Positions 48,797 to 60,373 of a stretch of DNA of 64,000 nt are shown one piece after another; positions within the stretch are counted from its first letter, which is position 1; every line of letters begins with the position of its first letter. The translations under genes were made by a program, and so were the position numbers. The stretch covers positions 620,001 through 684,000 of the forward strand of contig NW_026570267.1 of NCBI RefSeq assembly GCF_019649055.1. Reading direction: 5' to 3'. The notes below the pieces were generated by a model that ran no database searches, was not told the origin of the DNA, and saw only the letters and a program-made list of their open reading frames with translations. The DNA is from Paramacrobiotus metropolitanus (taxonomy: Eukaryota > Tardigrada > Eutardigrada > Parachela > Macrobiotidae).

Positions 48797-51700
48797 ATGG
48801 AGAATTCGGCCACCATTGCCTCCAACCTCCTGAGTAACGATGCGCATTTAAGCACTGACAGCGAGCGTCTTCCCGGTCACAGCTTTGATTTCACCGGGCC
48901 AACTATCCAGGCCAACATTAGCGGTTCACTTGTCACTTGGAACCTGACGACGACCTTTACCGGCGCTAACATGTCACAGCTGGGCGATCCATTATGTGAA
49001 ATGCCCAAGATCCCGCCGCCGGAGGATCAGCAGGCCTTTTTCATCTTCTCCTACGGGTTAATCACACTGGTGGCCATTGCCGGTAATGCGATTGTCTGCT
49101 ACATTATTCTTGCCTTTGAGAAGATGCGCCGGACGGAAAATATTTTCATATTTAATCTGGCCCTGGCCGATATTGTCCTGGCGTGCTTTTGTGTGCCCTT
49201 CTCCTTTGTGCCCAATATTATTGTCGGATATTGGCCATTCGGTCTGATCATGTAAGTGGCGGAGGCATGCACCGTATAATCGTCAACAAACTCAAAGCGT
49301 CGGCACAAATATTTCGTAAATGTTTTCACGTGCATTATGAACGCTTCATTTAAAATTCAGTGGTGACATACAGTATTTGTCAAAAGGATTTTGCCGATTC
49401 GTACACAATCATCATTTCAATTCTAATTTGACATTTTTTTAATATTCGAATTTTTTATTTCCGTCTGGCAAGGAAGCCATATTAAAGCATAAAATATCGC
49501 TACAAAAATAATCTGCAAAGTTAACCGGCAAAATCTTACACTGTATGCTTCACATATACAGATATTTTGTGCATCTGTGTTCTGCAATGTGATTTGTCTC
49601 AATGCGCTGTAATATTTTCTATTCCCGAAGCATAAACTGCGCCAGTGTTTTTAATGTGTTTATTCACTTTATTGTTAATTCTGCCGTAATTTCTGCGCAA
49701 TGATATAATCCTGATCGTAACTGCTCTAAATTTTATTTCACGTGAACGTTTACTGAAAAAATTATTGTCTGCTCGCATCGTAAAGGGAAGGAGAGAAGGC
49801 CTGTTGGGAAATCTGCACACAATTAAACCGATCGTGCTTTTGCAGGTGTAAATTGGTAAATACGTCCCAGATCGTAAGCGTGCTGGTCTCATCGTACATT
49901 TTAGTCGCCATTTCTGTGGAACGCTATGTGGGCGTCTTTTATCCGTTCCGGCCGAAGATGACGTTTAAGCAGGTGCTGATCGTGGTCTTCCTTACGTGGT
50001 TCGGATCGTTTGCCATATCGCTTCCGGTGGTAATTTATATGGGAATGTTCGAGCAGCCGCTGCCGGATGGGATATTCTTACCGTTGTGCCGGGAGAACTG
50101 GCCTGTGACTGAAGACAGTTATAAATATGGCGTAGTATTATTGGTGCTACAGGTTAGTTAGTGAAGCACAAACACCGACCTTCTGTTAACTTTATTATAT
50201 TTATTTTTTATAAAACTGCGAAAAAGATTGCAGTTGTGTTTGCATGCACTGATTTTTTATGACATACGAAAACATAATGATTAGCGTGAATTAGGATATC
50301 TAAGCACTATCAATATTCGAACCCACATTTTAAGTAATTATAGATATTAATTATAGATTATTTTATAGATTTCTTGTGGATTTAATCGAATTACTTATAA
50401 TTTTTTCCCGAGCAACTCTCATTTCGAAGGGTCAAAAATTCGATCGGGATCTTTCTTTTTAATGGGGTTTCTGCTTATTGCACACCTACCTAGTTTTTGC
50501 TAAAAAATGCCACAGATATTTTTGAAGAAGTTTGAAACGATTATCGCATATCCATTTTTCCGTGTGCAGTATTTCCTTCCTATCGCAATCATGGGGCTAT
50601 CGTATAGCCGAATTGCCTGTCATGTGTGGAAAATGAAACCACCCGGAGAAGCATTGAAAGACCGGGATAAAAAATTCAAAGACGAAAAAACTCGGGTAAA
50701 TACAGTTTCAGTGCAAACAGGGTCACGCGAACTTTATCAACATTGTTTTTTATTGCAGTTAATTTTGTTTTTATTCGATTTCATTTAAAATTTTATGATT
50801 ATGTGTTCTTAGTCGTGAAAATAATAATTATTAGGATACGTCAGTATTGGTAAAAATAAAATGACCATAAAACCATTTATGAACGTAAAGATCGGGCTGT
50901 CGGTATATATTTTTAACTTTATCGTCGCGCCTTGTTACAGATGACAAAAATGATGGTGGTTGTGGTGTTGCTGTATGTTATTTCCTGGCTGCCGCTGAAT
51001 GTGTACATCGTGCTCTCCGAGCAGTACGGCAATACAATGGGATGCTACCGCTACATCCACTTTGTCTGGTTCGCCTGCCACTGGTAAGTACCCAGCTGTT
51101 GTTGTTGTCGTAAAATTTTAACGCGATTTTTTCCTCATTGAGGATAACGATATGCTAACGATCGCTGTACGCACATTGGCAACGCACATTGCCATGCATG
51201 CACGCATGTCGCCGTAACCCGGTGATCTTCCTTTCTGGCACACCGCGCATATTCGTATATGCTAGAGTACATCCATTAGTCCGATATTTGGGTAATTGAT
51301 GGGAATTATCCTTTTTGACAGGTTGGCTATGAGCCATGCAACATACAATCCTATCATCTATTTCTGGATGAATTACAAGGTAGGTTTGGTTAACCGCGGG
51401 CGATGTCGCGGTGAAGTGCTGTACAATTAGACGTGCTGCACTGTGACCGGATGCAGTAAGCAGATCCTTCAATGCTACACCACATAAATGCCAAATGCTT
51501 ATATAGAAATTTTTTCAATTACGAGCTATCTGCCCAGGTTACAAGAAATTTTCTAATAAAAGGCAAAAGCAGTTAACACCAAAACTGATTGTAATTTCAC
51601 ATTATAAAGGGTTTCTATAATGCACAGAGTATATCAAGCAAGAAACAGCGGTGGTTTTTCGACCAGAGAGGATGCTTTTGCTGTTCTGTTATACTTTACT

Positions 51701-52909
51701 CTGGGGTTTTTTACATCGATAATATTGGCCGTACATTGATAATATTCGTCGTAGTACATGCAATATTATATCACGCAGTGTCAGTGGCTTATGTTTATTT
51801 AAAATTACAAATACAAATGTATGGGCAAATACACGCTTTTTAGTGCCGGTATAATCGACAAGCGACATCAGACAGAATTGATGCGTTTATTATAAAGAAT
51901 GGGAAAAAATATTTGCTTACCCTGGACAGGTGCTCGTCCGATCCAGGGAGTAATATGATAAGGCAAAAGATCCTTTTACCACTGACAAAAGGGTCTTTGC
52001 AGTAAATGTGGCATCCTCCACATAAGTGTCGTAGAATTTCCGTTCGGGTGAGACATTTGAATGGAATTCATAACACTTATCGATCACCGAGATAACTAAT
52101 CGAAATAATGTCAAGTGCTGCTAATGTGATGCATTTTTTTCCTACTCCTTCTTCACACCATCCTAATGGATTAGAACAAATGTTGCTCAGTCGCTTGTCG
52201 GTAAAAAACCTTGACACCACTTGTCGATGGAAACATCTGCTCGAAAATTAAAGAATGCCGGCAAAAACTACTTCTTACACAATCACTTTGTGCGATCGCC
52301 TGTCTTTGTCGTGCAATGTATCGCTGTACGCTTGCAGCACTTTGTGTATACACTGAGCGGGCTGCGAGAGAGAAAAGTGGATTGTTTGTATGGTGTGAAA
52401 TGTAAAGAATGATTAATTAGTATTTAATGGCTTTTGGTGTTATTTAGTTCCGGGCGGGATTTGTCTACGCACTCAATCTGGTCTTTTGCTTCCGGCGCAA
52501 ATCCGATCAGTGGCTAGTCGACAATAAATTAATCGATAACCGATACATATCTGGTCAATCCAGCGCCAGTGGAATGAAGTATACGGAAGTGCTGTCCAAG
52601 TTCGACTGCGCCGTACATACCGGCTATTCCAGTGGACGCTCATCCATAACCGCCGTTGCCGGCAAAAACCCGACCGCAACTAATAACCTGAAAATTGTTC
52701 ACAACAATTTGGCCAGACTACCGGGCAATAAAGCCGAGCATAATCGGGCGAACAGCAATGGTTACATGCCGGTGAAATGCAGCGTTGCTGTGCCGGCTGT
52801 TGCACGATCTCCGCCGCGATCAGCTTCCGTGACTTCCGCTGGCGATACCGTTAGTGATACAACTGAAGCCAGAATTTTATTACCGGACCATCCGATCGCT
52901 GATTTATGA
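48797..52909 (+). CDS. RYamide/luqin-receptor-like neuropeptide GPCR
   Basis: Class A receptor of the NPY/RYamide/tachykinin group, predicted to bind a short amidated peptide at the neuronal plasma membrane. Exons: 48797-49251, 49846-50152, 50570-50695, 50941-51083, 51322-51379 and 52448-52909; phases agree, 516 residues. The long N-terminal tail has sequons NIS, NLT and NMS. TM1 has GNAIVCY, TM2 FNLALADIVLA, then the pre-TM3 block GYWPFG..CKL. TM3 ends VERY at 176-179 (an accepted DRY variant). TM6 reads ISWLPLNVYIVL and TM7 HWLAMSHATYNPIIYFWMN, then KFRAGF. The LAMSH..YNPIIY wording is what I know from RYamide and related receptors, hence the name. The C-terminal tail is long (about 150 residues). 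The nearer ATG (48797) was chosen because the open frame upstream has no ATG. Confidence 0.88.
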
Positions 52910-53583
52910 ATGGGACTGCTCTAGCATGAGCAATTTGTTTGTTGGGAAAATAATTCGAGGATGATCTGGTTCAGTTTGTTTTCATTTTTGCTAATTATTC
53001 TGTATTTTCGATCTAACCATAAGGCTTTCTCGGTTCCGAGATTATGTTTCTGTCTGCCTGTACAGCGCAATATACAGTACAGAGGAATATCTATCTGAAT
53101 ATTTAATCCATATTTGGATTTATATGAATTTAATTTGTCTGAAAGGCAATATTTCCGAGTACTGCATGTTAGCACCTAGTTGATTTCCTGTAGTTCTATG
53201 AACAAAATTTTTGTAGAAATGCCATAGTAAATAAAGACGAATAAGCCATAGATGATCCGACTAAGAAATTGCTTATACTCTTATATAGTACTACTATACG
53301 GTGTATACCGTTATTAAACGTTCGAAGGTGAATGTGTGAATAATCTTTATTTGGGTACATGCAACACCATCAAAGCTGTTTCATGATATTCACAAAAGTG
53401 ACAATCTTACAAACGTTCATAACCCAGAATGATACTAAATAGCAACAAAATTTATCCGAAAATGGATTACATGAGCACCACAGCTGGCAATCATCACAAA
53501 ACGACAGGAACAACAAAAAATGAGTATTTTCAAGTAACTCAATCCATTGCAAGTACATCAAAGCAAGAAGAACTCTGAACGAA
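52910..53583. terminator. Convergent 3' ends of the GPCR and legumain
   Basis: The plus-strand GPCR and minus-strand legumain converge. AATAAA on the plus strand at 53230-53235 fits the GPCR transcript; TTTATT at 53348-53353 is the matching signal for legumain on the minus strand. The two signals are about 112 bp apart, so the untranslated ends probably abut without long overlap. Nothing else is recognised. Confidence 0.55.
53230..53235 (+). promoter_or_regulatory. Poly(A) signal for the RYamide-receptor-like gene
   Basis: AATAAA, 320 bp after the stop codon, on the coding strand and before the convergent legumain signal. Assigned by position. Confidence 0.5.
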
Positions 53584-56500
53584 TTAATTGATTCCATGCA
53601 TGGTTTGATGAGTGCAGGTTTTCCTCATCGCCTAAAAAAACCACAACATTAATAAAGGCGCACCTAATTACTCGTACAGACAGCGCTTCATATGCTTGTA
53701 TAATTATTATGTGTACCGCACTGCAAATATCGAAGCGTTTAAAGATTGACTTTTCGTTCTACTGTACAAAAATCATTGTGTGAATGTAAACGAAGAAAGT
53801 TTAAAAAAAAATGTTTATATGCAAAATACGGTAACCGATACCGAAATATTATGAATGACACAACCGCCGCATTTTGCCAGGATAACAAATTACAGGATAA
53901 AAATTACAGACATTACTGTATTAATTACACGTGTGACACAGTATACGTACCCTGATCAGTTCCGCAGCCGAAATTCCGTCGGCGCACGCATTAGCCAGGA
54001 ATCTCGGCGCAGTAAATAAAGCATACTCATTCTGTAATACGATCATCACACATTACACATCAATGCATTTGGAAAGTAAAAAATTTCCAGGCAGCATCCA
54101 TTCACTTACCCTGGCTAAGGAAAAGCAGTTCTTGCTGAAAAATTTATTAGCTAAATGCAGACACTGATGCACTTCTTCGTCGTCAATCGACTGACGGGTG
54201 TTGATAAGTTCAAGGGCATGGGAAGAACTTTTGGCCACCGTGCCGGCCAGCTTGCGCAGTACGCCATTGATGAAACCACGTTTCTACAGTAGGGAACAGA
54301 CAGAAACGGAGATGTACAATTTACCGGCTTTTTTTCCCACGTTGCGTCAATGATGCGATCACTTACCGCCGTGGCAGCATGGACCTGCTTCATCCAGTAG
54401 TCGGATTCCTCGGGTGTCTGAGATTTCTCCGCTTTTTTGCGCAGAATGGTCAGGTAGACATCCTCGGATTTCACCGCATCGGCTTTGCTGACCTTTGGCA
54501 GTTGGACGGCGTCTTCGTCAAAGCTGTGGCCCATGAAATCACCCACTTTCATCTGGGCAATGGTCAGATCACCGTATTCCATCACATGCGACGTGTTGGT
54601 CTCTTTTTTAACGATTTTGAATTGAGACTGCAGGGTTTCCTTCGAGAGATTCTCTTTATCGGAATCCTCCATCCAGTTAACGCTGTAGACATCTCCTGCA
54701 ATGAAATTATTTTTCAGAATGTTTTTCTAATTTTTAGGATGAATGAAGCAACAAAATAAAAGTATTTTTTCAAGAGGCTGTGCTTTACTTGTATCTATGT
54801 AATCTATGTAATATTAGCTTATTAGTTCCATAAACTTATCAATTTTGTACTAATGAGTAATGGTGTGTGTGATATTTGATATATTTGTCAGCAAGTTATA
54901 TTATTACCCCCAATAAGATAAATCACGCCATGATAATCTGCATTCGTAATAGCGATGTTATGAAATTGCATAATCTAGATATTAGTCTTAATAATAAATC
55001 TGAGCAGATAACCATAGGTCATATGCGCAGTCATGCGACTTAGCTTAAAATAAGGATAAGACATCGATAAAAATTGCCATGTAACTAACCGAGATATGTC
55101 TGCCGTAAATCATCATAATAGCACGCGTAGGATGACTGCAAAAACAAAGCAACGCCAAATGAATCATAATCACACACACGATGCTGTCCGCACTTCGTCA
55201 AGCTTGCAAAGAAAAATTATGACTGCCGGGTTTTCTTACCTCGTCGGGATTGGCAGCGGTTGTGGCAAAAACTGTAAACAAATTATTATAGCAAATTAAT
55301 ATTGCGACACACTTAGCTAGGCAGTGATTAATGGAGAAAATGACTGACCATCAATATTGTTAGGCAAAATGCCGTCGAACATGGAGCCGGATTCGCATGC
55401 CTCAAAATACAGGACCATCTTGGCAAACTTCTTCTGCTTATGCATGTCCTTAATGGCGTTATTCAGATCCACCGCCGACAGTTCGTCATTCGGGAAGGCC
55501 ACAATTCCGGGTGCGCCATGGTCAACAAAGTTCACGAAAACGTGATCATTCTGCAAATTAATTCCGGATGTATATATGTGTATCTGTACATGCATGAGTC
55601 AGATATCGGAAGAGATCTTTCCAACTACGGCTCATACGACTTACGGGACCGCTGTTGATCACTTTACCGGAACCGATTCCCTATGAAAAAAGTGCACGGT
55701 AAATATTGAAGTTTCAAGAAGAAGCAACTTGGCTGAAAAATTGATTTAATAAAATACCTTCATAGCAGCCGCATCTCCTTGGAGAATTTTCAGGAAATTT
55801 GTCGAGGTCACGGTATCTCCGGTGTAATCTTTAAGAGCTCCCTATAATTAATCAAGATGCGATATTCCATACTGTCAATGTATATAACTTTCTTGAAAGT
55901 ATTTTTTGACAACTTTACGGTGTAAAAAATTCGCATCTGAGCATGCTTGACATTTATTAATTTGATTACCTTGTACACATCTGATCCGTTCGGATGATTG
56001 ATGATGATACCCGGTGTAGGGTTTCTGCAAACAAAAGCGGTAACAACGTGCGCACCATCACATGTCAGTACTTTCTACTTGGAAAAAATGACTGTTCGCT
56101 GCACTTACTCAGGGTCATTTGCAATATCGTCCTGCAATAAAACAAATTGTCAAGTAAATTAGTGTAAATATGTATAATTTCTTAAATTGTAAAATATAAC
56201 ACCCCCAGGCATGCAGCGCAAACAGATCATACATACAAATAAAAAATTATATATCCCATTATAAGTTTGTAACTAAATTGCTTTTGGTATACAAATTGCA
56301 GTTTAAATTTTTTTAAAGTTTAAAAAAGTTAAGAAACATAATAGGTAGAATTAAGATTTGAAAGTTTACAGAATTAACGAAAATATCAGTAATCACATTA
56401 ACTTACATATTGCATAACTACAATATTGGAGTCCGGAATGCCGTGTTTGGCCATAATGTGGTACGCATGGCAAGCGTCCGACTAAAACAATGACAGCTAA

Positions 56501-56863
56501 AACCCTACCGAAAGCAGTTGCGGCAAATACAGCAGCGCGCATGTGTATTTTTGATGCACTGGCATTTAAAGTTTAAACATGTTGTGTACCTGATGCCGGT
56601 AATTGTAATAACCTACAAACGAAAATGATTTTTTGTTAATTTAAAGACACATCTCTCTTGGTTGGATTCATAACAGAACATTCAGTCAGCAGTAATTTAT
56701 CTAGAAAATAGAGTCAATTTTTCTTACCGTTGGAGCCGGCAACAATCAGAACCCAGATGTTTGGTGCATCCTCCGCTTTGTCCCTATTTTTCTTACTGGA
56801 TGCCGGAAGTATCACCGCAAACGCAGTGGCAGCCAGAAGCAGAATGGTCAAAATTCGCAGCAT
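53584..56863 (-). CDS. LGMN: Legumain (asparaginyl endopeptidase)
   Basis: Clan CD, family C13 lysosomal cysteine protease that cleaves after Asn. The 14 exons in transcript order: 56728-56863, 56590-56612, 56407-56481, 56109-56131, 55970-56024, 55758-55841, 55645-55680, 55349-55550, 55240-55271, 55090-55135, 54367-54695, 54110-54283, 53951-54031 and 53584-53631. Phases agree; 447 residues (human 433). A signal peptide (LRILTILLLAATAFA) is followed by IWVLIVAGSNG. The catalytic His lies in VDHG (about 155) and the catalytic Cys in EACESGS (about 196), both in exon 8. TTAANP, SSYACYYDD, DVYSVNWMEDSD and TNTSHVMEYG are family hallmarks. The propeptide-like C-terminal domain is present, with conserved Cys in its helices and in the last exon. 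Two exons are only 23 nt. Exon 14 was chosen because its IRAMRKTC wording fits the family end. Confidence 0.94.
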
Positions 56864-58096
56864 TATGCGATGGAAAAAAGGAAACCAAAGCAATAAGCAA
56901 AATGTATTGTACTGGGATTATCGACAGCTCAGCTCGGAGAAAATAATTTTTAAAATATCCCCTTAAAATTAACTGAAACCGTAGATGAGCTTTTTATACA
57001 GTCCTTGTCAGTTTTGAGGTTGTTATGTAGGAAAGTAATCGAAGAAAGATAAGCACGGGGAATAAAACAACTGATAACCTGTGTTTACATTAGCTGTCAA
57101 GTTTTGACTAGGGATGAACTGCAGAGAAAGAAAATCATATTGACAACTGGCACATGGCCTGCTGCACAGTAACAAACAGCGCCTGGTAGACTAGATGCTT
57201 ATCGTCCCGGTGACGGAATGTGTTGGGTTAAATTCTACAAATACATTCGATACGATAAAACCATTGTCGGAAATTGTACAGAATAAAAACGGTGAAATGA
57301 GGGCAGTACTACCAATTAGCAGTAGATCGCATGATGCCGTTTCAAGTTCGTTTACACCGCGTGTCCTGTATTCTGCAGGCTCAGCACGTTTACTTCGGGT
57401 TGATAGCGTTGTTCAAAAGTTTGTTGTCAGAATTGTTTGTACTTATTTTGCACTTACTTGCATGCGCTGTGCATTGCAAAGTGAAGCATAAGAATTCTAG
57501 CTGATACTTCGCCAAATCAAATAGGTATCTACTGAAATTTTAATTTCGACCTTGCATTTACAGGACCACTTTCTGTAAAATGCCGCGCTACGATTATGAT
57601 GATGATATTAATGCTGTCAAAGAAAAATTAATTTCACAGCTGAAATTTTGGCAACTCCAATTTAGACGAACATAAAAAATACTTTTTGTTATAAAAAATT
57701 TATAGTGCAATAAATTTGGAACAGAAAATAATCGTATTGAATTACTTTTGAACATACCATCGTTGGCATCGTATACTTCCGCCACTTCCGTGCAAGTCCA
57801 TACTTTAGCCCCGCCTTTTCTATACGTCATCGCGGAAAGGCGAAATTGACCATCGGAACGGATCGCACAGCACTGAACTCAGTACAGCACTGAAACCATC
57901 TGTAGTGTTCAATCCGGCCTGTTTGCACACTGCGCTGAACAGTGACAAACATCCGCTACAACTTGTGCTACAGTAATTTACAAAAGGGTTCGTTGATTTA
58001 AAGTCCCAACAACTTTTGCAAAAATCTTGATAAGTTTAGCAGAGGTATAATCTTATTGGTTATTCATAGCGAATCAGTACGTTCTAGTCTGAAAAG
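56864..58096. other. Intergenic between divergent legumain and renalase
   Basis: This holds the promoters of both genes. A short minus-strand frame starts at 57830 (MTYRKGGAKVWTCTEVAEVY) and ends at a donor, GTATGT at 57757; it may be the first exon of a small gene whose remaining exons I cannot identify. A 98-codon plus-strand frame at 57195-57491 has no recognisable content. Confidence 0.45.
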
Positions 58097-59657
58097 ATGA
58101 AAGCCGTGAAAGTCTTGATCGCTGGAGCTGGGATCACTGGCTGTGCTATTGCATCTGAACTGAAGAGATTCGCATCCGCACTTGTAAATACATCTGTCGA
58201 AATTGTCGTTTGGGAAAAGGCGGACCGAACTGGTAAGATTTGTAGCTTTGACACCTGGCTTTCGTGCCAGATCGCAATGGCTTTGATGCCTTTAAACAAT
58301 CAACAGGTGGACGCATTATGACGTTCAAACTACCAGAGAACGTGGAATGCTTTGCTGATCTTGGATGCCAATACGTCAGCGTCACGCCGCAATCTCGCAC
58401 TCGCTTTTCCAGGTGAGCCGTTAATTTTTAGCACGTTTGCACAAAGTGCGGATATATAGTAGAATTTACAGATTTTACGATCAGCTGGAGCGCGAAGGCC
58501 TTCTGGTGCCCATGCAAGCGCGAATCGAAGGCAGTAATCCATACTCTGGGAACGATGTTAGCGATTTCGTCTGTCCACTTGGAAATTCCGCAATCGTTGA
58601 TTATTTCCTTCAACAGTCACGAGCGACGCTTAAGACGAACTGTTCTGTGGAGTCCATTGAAAGCACTTCAAACAACCAGTTCATCGTGCAATCAGGAAGC
58701 TCTGGTGTGACGGAGAGTAATGTGGATGTGGTCGTTTTGACCATGCCTATTCCACTGATTGACGGCATACGTTTGAATGGTTTGTTAGCCGAAGAGAGGG
58801 CGAAAATGAGAACAATGCATCCGGTAGAATATTCTTCACGGTACGCACTGGCGCTCTTCTTTCCCGATCGCTGCGACGTGGGATTAGATTTTGGGTTTCG
58901 ATTTCTGGATGATGATATTTTAAGGTAGTGTAGTATACATTTGTTAAAATCGGAATTTGTAATGGCTAGTCTTGCGCATTATCGCCACCTGCCATGCAAT
59001 TTTACTAATAATCCCGTAATTTTTAATTAATAATTAATTATTAATTTAATTATTAATTTAATTTTAATTTAATTTTATTTTTAATTATTAATTTTTTTTT
59101 AATTTTTAATTGAGTAATTTTATCCCGTTTTAGAATATTTTTATTTTATCATCAGGCGTGATATCATAAATATTAGGGTTTGTGTGTTATAATTATTATC
59201 TTGTACACTGTTTTCGCTTTTATACTGTTAGTACTTGTTATGTATCATAAATATTTTTGGTTTTGATTGCAGGTATATTGAAGTGGATAATATAAAGCGT
59301 AATCAGAGGGATAAACCATCCGCCGTCGTAATGCATTCTACATGGCAGTTTGGGCAGAAGCATTTGCAAAGTAGCCTGCTTGAAGCCGAGAAGCTTATGT
59401 TGGAACGGTTTCATATCGTTTTCCCATCCGTACCGCGTACAGATTTCCGGAAAATCCATCAATGGCGATACAGCCAAGTACGCACTCAAAAGGAGGGATC
59501 AGAGCGTTTAGGATATTGTGACCTACGAAATCAAACCGGATTTCTACCTGGAGTATTTTGCGCGGGAGATGGATTTACGTTTTCTAGTATGGACGGATGT
59601 TTTGAGTCCGCTAGTCAAGTCTGTGAAGCAATTTTTAAAAGAATTTCAGACAGATAA
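58097..59657 (+). CDS. RNLS: Renalase-like FAD-dependent oxidoreductase
   Basis: Flavoenzyme that, in vertebrates, oxidises aberrant alpha- and 6-dihydro forms of NAD(P)H, producing peroxide. Exons: 58097-58232, 58307-58412, 58472-58924 and 59273-59657; phases agree, 359 residues (human 342). The FAD dinucleotide motif GAGITG (10-15) is at the N-terminus, with the acidic end of beta-2 (VVWEKADRTGGRIMT) after it. ADLGCQYVSVTP follows as in the renalase family. The C-terminal FAD block is FLPGVFCAGDGF then MDGCFESA. No signal peptide is visible, so a cytosolic location is likely. The third intron contains a long TTAATTAATTA-type AT run (about 59020-59115). AATAAA at about 59970 may end the transcript. 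The family call is firm; substrate is by homology only. Confidence 0.93.
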
Positions 59658-60373
59658 TTAGCCGATATGATGTGTTAATTTAATACTTTAATTTGGATTT
59701 ACTTTAGGGATCTCGTTGCGTTCTTTCGCCTTTCGGTATAAATTATGGAATGAATTGTAAAGATTCGCTGTCAGGTTCCGACTTTTGCACGCTAAGGAAG
59801 ATATTATGTTAATCGTTTGATTTCCACTGCTACTTCCTTTTATAAAATTGTGGTGTACATGCAGATACGTCTAGTGAAACGTTTGAAGGTGGTACGACAT
59901 CGGTACATTGCAATCGTTTGGATTTACAAATTCTAAACAGTCCGAGCTATCACCTCTTTATAGCGTAATTAATAAATGCGTAACTCACCGAGTAAATAGG
60001 AGACGCGATGATAAGCGGTTTAAACGTTAAGTATTGTTTTTGAATTACTCACACAGTACGCATAAATTCACAATGTGCCGGATGTGCTGCTGCTGTGTAC
60101 TGTACTCACTGATACGCCAATTAATAATTCTGTTCGGATTAGATAGTAGTACAACGGAATGATAACATTTTCCGTTATCAGTATGTACATTTGATGTAAC
60201 ATGAATCCGCCGAGCCTGAATTGTTGTATCATTTTATGAATTATGCACACCAAACAAGCTTGCAGACCAGAAGATCCAGTAGCTGTGCAGAGTCCACGTT
60301 TTTTTATGTCCAGAACGTCCAGAACTTATCACAAAATACAATTTATATCGTTTTTGTGCTGATCGGAAGCGAA
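59658..60373. other. Intergenic between renalase and the cadherin gene
   Basis: The renalase 3' flank and the cadherin upstream region. AATAAA occurs at about 59970. No gene is seen. Confidence 0.55.

Noticed and set aside
57195-57491. 98-codon plus-strand frame between legumain and renalase
   Set aside because: No family resemblance and lies where promoters of two divergent genes are expected.
57758-57830. Short exon-like frame whose wording (KVWTCTEVAEVYDAND) recalls a cytochrome b5 N-terminus
   Set aside because: No following exon with the heme-binding HPGG motif was found before legumain; the resemblance covers too few residues.
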